A DNA stretch of 10,588 bases from an uncultured Ruminococcus sp. (GTDB lineage: Bacteria > Bacillota > Clostridia > Oscillospirales > Ruminococcaceae): the NCBI GenBank assembly GCA_945876405.1, contig CAMCOJ010000044.1, positions 1-10,588 of the forward strand, written 5' to 3'. Positions within the stretch are counted from its first letter, which is position 1, and every line of letters starts with the position of its first letter. This document shows, in pieces, positions 6,069-10,588 of the stretch. The position numbers and the translations under genes are program-made. The notes beneath the pieces were generated by a model, which saw only the letters and a list, made by a program, of their open reading frames with translations, was not told the origin of the DNA and searched no databases.

Positions 6069-8310
6069 TACCCGCTCCTCCGTCTGAATTCAGATAATCA
6101 CTGAGAACATAAGTTTTTTCACTGACCTGTGCCGTCTCTTCTTTAAGATTTACAGTAACAACAGTCCCGTTACTGTATTCGGTTTCTATGATTTCTCCCT
6201 TTTGTGAATACTCTGTAATATATTCATCTTCTGTACCGGAGAGAACATCTCTTATAAATCTGTATCCTGCTGCAGCTTTTTTCGTCCACGCGTCGCTGTC
6301 AGCATAAAAGTATATGTCATATTCAGTATCCTTGAGTATGCTGATTTCCTCACCGACCATGTCAAAATGTATACCACTGCCTGCTGCCGCTGCTTTCAGA
6401 ATCAGCTCTTCCGGATTTTCCGCTCCGTTTACAGCAGTCGAGGAATATGGTATAAGTCCGTGAAGAACAAGCTGGTAAAACGGAATATCCTCATCAAAAA
6501 TATCATATCCTCCTGAACACAGAGGAACTTCTGAGATATAATCTGTAAATTCAAACACATAGGAGTTTGCCTCAGATGCAAGAACCGAACCGATATTTTC
6601 TTTAAATCCAGCCATTCCTTCCTCTATAAATTCAGCTGTATCACATCTTTCGATATGTTTTTTCCCGTAATCACCGCAGAGAACGGAGCTGAGGTCTCCG
6701 GGACATATGCCGGAAAGTCCGGCTTTTGAGTATCCAGATGATATCTTACTGAACAAACCACTGTATACAGACGGCGAAAGCAGAGAAACAGCTTTTTTCA
6801 TGCCGTCCTTTGTTCCGTATGCCAGGGTGTAGCTTATCTGTTTCGAATACTGCCCCGACGCTCTCATGGCTGTGTCACTGAAAGCGTAGTAACCATTTCC
6901 GGAGTTAAATGTTGTATTGTTCACAACAGGATAAAATCCTATCCCGTTATCATCAAAATATTTTACCATATCCTTGAATTCACCGGAAGTTCCCAGCACA
7001 GATGAAGGTTTCGCCTTGTAGTCAGCCTTTCCTTCAATACCGTCATCAGTCCAGTTTTCAAGCGTGACCACCATACTGTCAGCACCGTTTTCCTTAAGAC
7101 CGGAAACTATGGACTTAGCCTGTTCAAATGAGGTAACAGCTTTTTTCCTTGTAACCGGAATGCCAAGAAAAGGTTCCTTTTTCTGAACCCCGCCGTAAAG
7201 GCTGATACTGAGAGGAAGGGTGTTTTCAGTCTGAGTCAGATTTTTTTCGTCAATGAGATACTGACGGTAAACTTCTGCAACATCTGTATAGTCAAGTTCC
7301 TTCTCACAGAGAGGATAGAATCTTATCTCGAGTGAAGGAACTCCGATTTCTCCGTCTTCAAAAACTGTAAGCGGTTCGCTGTTCATATAGTATGTATCTG
7401 TATTTCTTAGAATAAACCTTGAGCTGCATGTGTTGTAGCTGCTCTTTGAAAGTCCGCTTACACTCGACTGTATCAGCACATTTTCGTCTCCTTCATGGAT
7501 AACCGCAAGCATTCCGTTGCCGGTTTCCTTAACCGAGGCATACACAGGAAGATAAACTTTTTCAGTGTTTTCCGGTTTGTAAAGGGGAACCGCTGTTATA
7601 TCGTTTCCGTAAACCTTTGATGAGTATGAACGTGAATCCGTCTTTCCGTTGTTAAAGTTTATAACTGCCCCGCTTCCATCCGGAATTATGTAATACCCGT
7701 TCTCCATACTGCCGGCAGTAAGCATATTCGGAAGAACCGAAAGTTCGAGGAGAACCATGTTTTCGCCTTCTTCTCTCTTGTTCTCCTTAAATTCAGAGGT
7801 ATCTGCGTGCACACGGAGAGAATCCTCATCAAGAGTATACTGTACCGGAATAACAAAACCGGCTGACGGGAAACGATAGGTTATCTCCAGTGTGTTTCCG
7901 GTTACTTTATATTTCATTTTACCGTTACGGGCTGACCGTAAAGTAGAACCGGTTCGTTTTTCAGGCTCACCGTAAACTACAATGAGAGATGATTCAAGTT
8001 CCTTTTTCACATTGCCCTTCGCAATTGTATCGGCCTCGGCATTTACCGGGGATGACCACCATACATATCCGTTTTTTTTGCATTCAAGTGCTATAAGGTC
8101 CTCTTCCTCAGAATAATAGAGAACGAAACTTTCATTCTCGCAGGCTTTTTTCATCGTTCTGAGAACTTCATTTTCAGTACGCATGGTATAGGACGTGCCG
8201 GAATCTGTATCATTTTCTTCCGTATCTTCAGCGTAAATGCAGAATGATGAAACTGAAAGAACAACGGCAGCGGTAAAACCGGCAATTATACGTGTAAATC
8301 TGTTTCTCAT
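6055..8310 (-). CDS. Large secreted DUF5696-like protein, possible glycosidase fold
   Basis: This 751-residue exported protein starts with a signal peptide (residues 1-27, probable cleavage CIYA/EDT; the cysteine is not in a lipobox). Residues 40-340 look like beta-sandwich: alternating strands, an EYDL-type N-terminal region and motifs such as YYIIPDGSGAVINFN (207-221). From about 365 to 690 the pattern suggests a TIM barrel: EQAKSIVSGLKENGADSMVV (396-415) ending in a strand with E418, then KYFDDNGIGFYPVVNN (450-465), GLSGICPGDLSSVL (531-544), and YVFEFTDY (584-591) before PFYQLVLHGLIPYSS. A small C-terminal beta module holds YSNGTVVTVNL (712-722). This layout resembles what I remember of DUF5696 proteins and retaining glycoside hydrolases, but no catalytic pair can be proven. 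It sits between YIP1 and the MalF-type permease and overlaps the latter. Likely role, by inference: recognise or process an extracellular glycan for the transporter. Confidence 0.75.
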   Translation of the reverse strand: MRNRFTRIIAGFTAAVVLSVSSFCIYAEDTEENDTDSGTSYTMRTENEVLRTMKKACENESFVLYYSEEEDLIALECKKNGYVWWSSPVNAEADTIAKGNVKKELESSLIVVYGEPEKRTGSTLRSARNGKMKYKVTGNTLEITYRFPSAGFVIPVQYTLDEDSLRVHADTSEFKENKREEGENMVLLELSVLPNMLTAGSMENGYYIIPDGSGAVINFNNGKTDSRSYSSKVYGNDITAVPLYKPENTEKVYLPVYASVKETGNGMLAVIHEGDENVLIQSSVSGLSKSSYNTCSSRFILRNTDTYYMNSEPLTVFEDGEIGVPSLEIRFYPLCEKELDYTDVAEVYRQYLIDEKNLTQTENTLPLSISLYGGVQKKEPFLGIPVTRKKAVTSFEQAKSIVSGLKENGADSMVVTLENWTDDGIEGKADYKAKPSSVLGTSGEFKDMVKYFDDNGIGFYPVVNNTTFNSGNGYYAFSDTAMRASGQYSKQISYTLAYGTKDGMKKAVSLLSPSVYSGLFSKISSGYSKAGLSGICPGDLSSVLCGDYGKKHIERCDTAEFIEEGMAGFKENIGSVLASEANSYVFEFTDYISEVPLCSGGYDIFDEDIPFYQLVLHGLIPYSSTAVNGAENPEELILKAAAAGSGIHFDMVGEEISILKDTEYDIYFYADSDAWTKKAAAGYRFIRDVLSGTEDEYITEYSQKGEIIETEYSNGTVVTVNLKEETAQVSEKTYVLSDYLNSDGGAGNDEE
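6075..6081 (-). promoter_or_regulatory. Embedded Shine-Dalgarno of the MalF-type permease gene
   Basis: GGAGGAG on the minus strand lies inside the last codons of the DUF5696-like gene, 6 bases before the ATG at 6068. It decides the permease start and implies that translation of the two products is coupled through the 14-base overlap. Confidence 0.85.
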
Positions 8311-8325
8311 TTATCCACCGCCTCT

Positions 8326-8955
8326 TTAAACTCTGAATCTGTACTGAAGTTCAGTATAAATCGAATAAATAAACAGTCCGGCCTTCTGAAACAGCGACAT
8401 TACCAGCACAAGGAGAAACATCATTATAAGCATGGCTGCCAGAGTAAGAACGACAGCAGATACTGTCTTCATAAATGAATACTGATGAACTGTCTTTACT
8501 GCATTAAACAGCAGCACACCTGTCCAGATAATTCCGGCATAGTGCAGGCAAAGAATAAAAACACCTTCATCGGCAATCAGAAAATGCGACAGAAAAGCAG
8601 TAAAAAAAAGCGAGGCAACATACGGTATTATTGAATATGCACTGAATATGCAGATTCGCTTAAGTGTCCCCTCTCCGTCAAGAAGAGTGCATACAGACCA
8701 GTTTCCGATAACCCACGCCGCAAACAGAACAATACTTTTTACAAAATAAGGGACTATGTTAAAAAGTTTGTCATAGGAATTATGAAACTGAAATGCATAC
8801 AGTCTGTCGTTTACTACAGTTCCGATAAAAAACAGCAGAACAATAAAAAACGATATCCGGAGTGAACCGGATTTTTTCCAGCGCATATCCTCAAATCCTT
8901 CAAAAGGATGTAAAACAGCGTGCTTAACCCACTGTTTTTCCGACAGATCCATCAT
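8326..8955 (-). CDS. YIP1-family integral membrane protein
   Basis: This 209-residue polytopic protein has a short cytoplasmic N-terminus (KQWVKHAVLHPFEGFEDMRW) and five predicted helices at about 31-48, 70-90, 101-122, 131-150 and 164-189. The HPFEGFEDMRW lead-in, LLDGEGTLKRI (91-101) between helices 2 and 3, and AYSIIPYVASL (106-116) are typical of bacterial Yip1-domain proteins. Their function is not known. Its ATG overlaps the stop of the NHL/TPR gene by 4 bases (ATGA), with AAGGAG (8966-8971) 10 bases upstream. The next gene follows after 15 bases. Its place between two exported proteins and beside permeases suggests a membrane partner of the complex (inference). Confidence 0.85.
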   Translation of the reverse strand: MMDLSEKQWVKHAVLHPFEGFEDMRWKKSGSLRISFFIVLLFFIGTVVNDRLYAFQFHNSYDKLFNIVPYFVKSIVLFAAWVIGNWSVCTLLDGEGTLKRICIFSAYSIIPYVASLFFTAFLSHFLIADEGVFILCLHYAGIIWTGVLLFNAVKTVHQYSFMKTVSAVVLTLAAMLIMMFLLVLVMSLFQKAGLFIYSIYTELQYRFRV

Positions 8956-10466
8956 TTTGCTTCATCTCCTTCCGCATTGCTTTCATTTGCAGCAGTTTCC
9001 TTTACAGTCTTCCCGGAACAGGAGGATTTTTTCCTGAGATATCTTCCTGCAAACACAGTAATCAGAATCAGTGCTGCAGCAGCAAGTATCAGTTCCGTAA
9101 GATGTGTACTTACAAACTCTTCCCTCCAGCCCTCAAAGGCACGGTCATAACGCCACTGCGAATCAGCAAGTTTCGCATACTTCATAGCCTCTCTGTATCT
9201 GCCCTGGTTGATGTACGCACTTGCAATGCCTTTATGGGCCATTCTGTAGTTTCCGTCCTGTTCAAGCACGTCAAACCACGGTTCAAGAGCCTCGTCATAG
9301 TATCCGGCATTATATAGTTCTGTTGCATGATGAACAGTTCTGCCGAATTCCGTCTCTTCAAATACAGTTACTGTATTCTTCTGAGAATCCGCTACATATA
9401 AACAGTCTTCTGAAGATTCCACAGCCGAAACCTGTCTGAATGTCCCGAGCTGATAACCCTTTCCTCCGAAAATAAAGAGAAGATTGCATTCTTCATCATA
9501 CTGAAAGATTCTTCCGTTTGTATAGTCGAGACAGTTTATAAGTCCGGTAGGACTTACGTCAATATCAACATAGGAATTCTGCGGATATTCACTGTAGTCA
9601 GCAGTCGGTCTGTCCCCGAAATCAGTTTCCATGTCAGCAAACAGGTTATATCCGGCGGCATTTACCTTCTTTATCATATCTATATCCTGGGAAAGTGAAC
9701 TGCTGCAGGTGTAGATAAATCCCTTTTCGTCATTGTCAAAGCTGCTTATCGCTGACGGAACCGCATTTGTCATGTACTTTCTCATCTCATCTCCGGCAAG
9801 GAACTTCCAGAAATAATTTCTGAGAACCTCTCCGGTCTGCTGAACCCTGTTAGCTCCGTAGTATCCGGAAAAATTACCTTCACTGTCAAAAAGCACTGCA
9901 CCGCCTGTTATATTTCCATCGACTACATATATAAATCCTGCCTTGTCCGCAAGTACTCTCTGAGGAACAAATGTTACTGCGGTGTACTGAACTGAATCAG
10001 GTTTCTCTATGACAAGGTCGGCATTTCCTTCAAGGTCACATCTTATCACACGGGAGTTACCTGTATCCGCTATATAGAGGATACCTTCATCTGATACATA
10101 TATACCACCAGGATTCTCAAGACTGAGCTTCTGGTCTTTATAATTAATTTCGTCTATTATTTTTGCCTTTTTTTCAAATTCACTGTCTGTTACCACTATA
10201 CGTCCGTTTCCGCTGTCACATATAAAAAAGCTTCCGTCAGAAGCAAGGAAAATATCTGATATATCTGCAAAATCAGATACTCCAAGATCTCTTCCCGAAA
10301 TACTTTCAGCTGCAGTATATCCGGCACGTGAGGGTATTGCCTCGCCCCATCTGTCATAGTTGTATGTATCATCTGTCCTCCGGGCCGACACATGCGGTGC
10401 TGAAGTAAAAACAAGTAATGCAGCTATTAACGGTATTGAATTTTTAAACCAGTGCACCGCTTTCAT
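8952..10466 (-). CDS. Exported NHL-repeat/TPR protein with C-terminal membrane anchor
   Basis: This 504-residue protein begins with a signal peptide (about 1-28, ending HVSA/RRT). Residues 60-370 hold a beta-propeller with NHL-type blades: DIFLASDGSFFICDSGNGRI (71-90), GIYVSDEGILYIADTGNSRV (121-140), VLADKAGFIYVVDG (171-184), less regular blades at about 243-275 and 300-330, and CLYVADSQKNTVTVF (355-369). A TPR-like pair follows at about 377-436 (ATELYNAGYYDEALEPWFDV, then KGIASAYINQGRYREAMKYA). A single helix at about 455-475 comes next, then a basic RYLRKK stop-transfer and a short cytoplasmic tail. The propeller and TPRs therefore face outward, tethered to the membrane. Binding of a ligand or of partner proteins is plausible; enzymatic activity is not evident. 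The start is uncertain: GTG at 10457 has a better-spaced Shine-Dalgarno. Confidence 0.85.
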   Translation of the reverse strand: MKAVHWFKNSIPLIAALLVFTSAPHVSARRTDDTYNYDRWGEAIPSRAGYTAAESISGRDLGVSDFADISDIFLASDGSFFICDSGNGRIVVTDSEFEKKAKIIDEINYKDQKLSLENPGGIYVSDEGILYIADTGNSRVIRCDLEGNADLVIEKPDSVQYTAVTFVPQRVLADKAGFIYVVDGNITGGAVLFDSEGNFSGYYGANRVQQTGEVLRNYFWKFLAGDEMRKYMTNAVPSAISSFDNDEKGFIYTCSSSLSQDIDMIKKVNAAGYNLFADMETDFGDRPTADYSEYPQNSYVDIDVSPTGLINCLDYTNGRIFQYDEECNLLFIFGGKGYQLGTFRQVSAVESSEDCLYVADSQKNTVTVFEETEFGRTVHHATELYNAGYYDEALEPWFDVLEQDGNYRMAHKGIASAYINQGRYREAMKYAKLADSQWRYDRAFEGWREEFVSTHLTELILAAAALILITVFAGRYLRKKSSCSGKTVKETAANESNAEGDEAK

Positions 10467-10471
10467 CCTTT
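10466..10471 (-). promoter_or_regulatory. Shine-Dalgarno AAAGGA that favours a GTG start at 10457
   Basis: AAAGGA on the minus strand runs into the first base of the ATG at 10466, too close to serve it. It lies 8 bases before an in-frame GTG (codon 4, 10457), which is ideal spacing. The NHL/TPR protein may therefore start three residues later than the longest frame suggests. AAAG, a few bases further upstream, is the only alternative for the ATG. Confidence 0.5.
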
Positions 10472-10473
10472 CT

Positions 10474-10542
10474 TTAGTCTTTTATTCCTGAATGAGCCAT
10501 AGTTTCGATAACATTTTTCTGTGCTGCCATGAAGACAATTAC
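10474..10542 (-). CDS. C-terminal end of a second MalG-type ABC permease (partial)
   Basis: An open frame enters from the right adapter boundary and ends with TAA at 10474-10476, leaving 22 residues. The last 15 are QKNVIETMAHSGIKD. They align without gaps to the C-terminus of the MalG-type permease encoded at 4155-5126: LQKYFTEGIERSGLVG against AQKNVIETMAHSGIKD. Both share the QK, the T/E positions and the terminal SG of CUT1 permeases. The stop is 7 bases before the ATG of the NHL/TPR gene, so both belong to one operon. The short length limits certainty, but the reading frame, motif and context all agree. Confidence 0.72.
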   Translation of the reverse strand, partial: VIVFMAAQKNVIETMAHSGIKD

Positions 10543-10588
10543 CTGTCTCTTATACACATCTGACGCTGCCGACGATACTCCTTGTGTA
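10543..10588. other. Nextera i5-side sequencing adapter (artifact)
   Basis: This is library sequence. Bases 10543-10561 are the reverse complement of the 19-bp Tn5 mosaic end, and 10562-10575 are the Nextera Read 1 tail (GACGCTGCCGACGA). Bases 10576-10583, TACTCCTT, are the reverse complement of AAGGAGTA, the index I know as S507. The last five bases, GTGTA, are the start of the P5 complement. Genomic sequence ends at 10542. Confidence 0.98.

Noticed and set aside
8920..9439. Plus-strand frames of 71-76 codons opposite the NHL/TPR gene and the YIP1 start.
   Set aside because: They are antisense shadows without ribosome sites; the minus strand has recognisable repeats and coupled starts.
10196..10414. 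A 72-codon minus-strand frame inside the NHL/TPR gene in another frame.
   Set aside because: It overlaps the signal peptide and first propeller blades of the supported gene and has no independent signal.
26..10561. Inverted 19-bp Tn5 mosaic ends flanking the sequence, looking like a transposon.
   Set aside because: They are followed by Nextera tails and index barcodes, so they come from in vitro tagmentation; no transposase gene is present.

Overview
The window looks like one Nextera-tagmented DNA molecule from a Bacillota genome. It is probably a Clostridia member of the Ruminococcus/Oscillospiraceae type; this taxonomic guess is inference. It rests on the yaaO-holB-ricT gene order, a perfect CIRCE operator, purine-rich Shine-Dalgarno sites, consensus SigA promoters and the repertoire of sugar-ABC-associated genes. 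The biological insert is 45-10542. Bases 1-44 and 10543-10588 are untrimmed Illumina Nextera adapters with index barcodes and must not be read as genome.

All recognised genes lie on the minus strand, so transcription runs from the right end to the left end. Region A (10542 to 4155) is one tightly packed operon. It holds the last 22 codons of a MalG-type permease, then a membrane-anchored NHL-propeller/TPR protein, a YIP1-family membrane protein, a large secreted DUF5696-like protein, a MalF-type permease and a MalG-type permease. Junctions are overlaps of 4 and 14 bases or gaps of 7 to 24 bases. No ATPase or solute-binding protein lies in the window. This operon is the most interesting content: a CUT1 sugar-transporter core joined to three surface or membrane proteins of unknown role, with a second set of permeases implied just off the right end.

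Region B (about 4154 to 3722) holds a 65-residue membrane or secreted peptide gene with its own SigA-like promoter, Shine-Dalgarno site and strong intrinsic terminator.

Region C (3696 to 382) is a housekeeping operon with its own extended -10 promoter. It encodes an Orn/Lys/Arg decarboxylase-family PLP enzyme (YaaO-like), the DNA polymerase III delta-prime subunit (HolB) and the RicT iron-sulfur regulatory protein, and it ends in an intrinsic terminator. In Bacillus subtilis the corresponding cluster also carries tmk and yaaQ/yaaR; here they are absent between the first two genes.

Region D (344 to 45) is the promoter, CIRCE operator and N-terminal 70 codons of htpG (Hsp90), cut by the left adapter. 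The predicted transcription start falls inside CIRCE, so HrcA repression is the expected control. No RNA genes, CRISPR arrays, native insertion sequences or integration sites were seen. No gene-free stretch exceeds 300 bases; the longest are 257-421 and 3989-4154, both described below.
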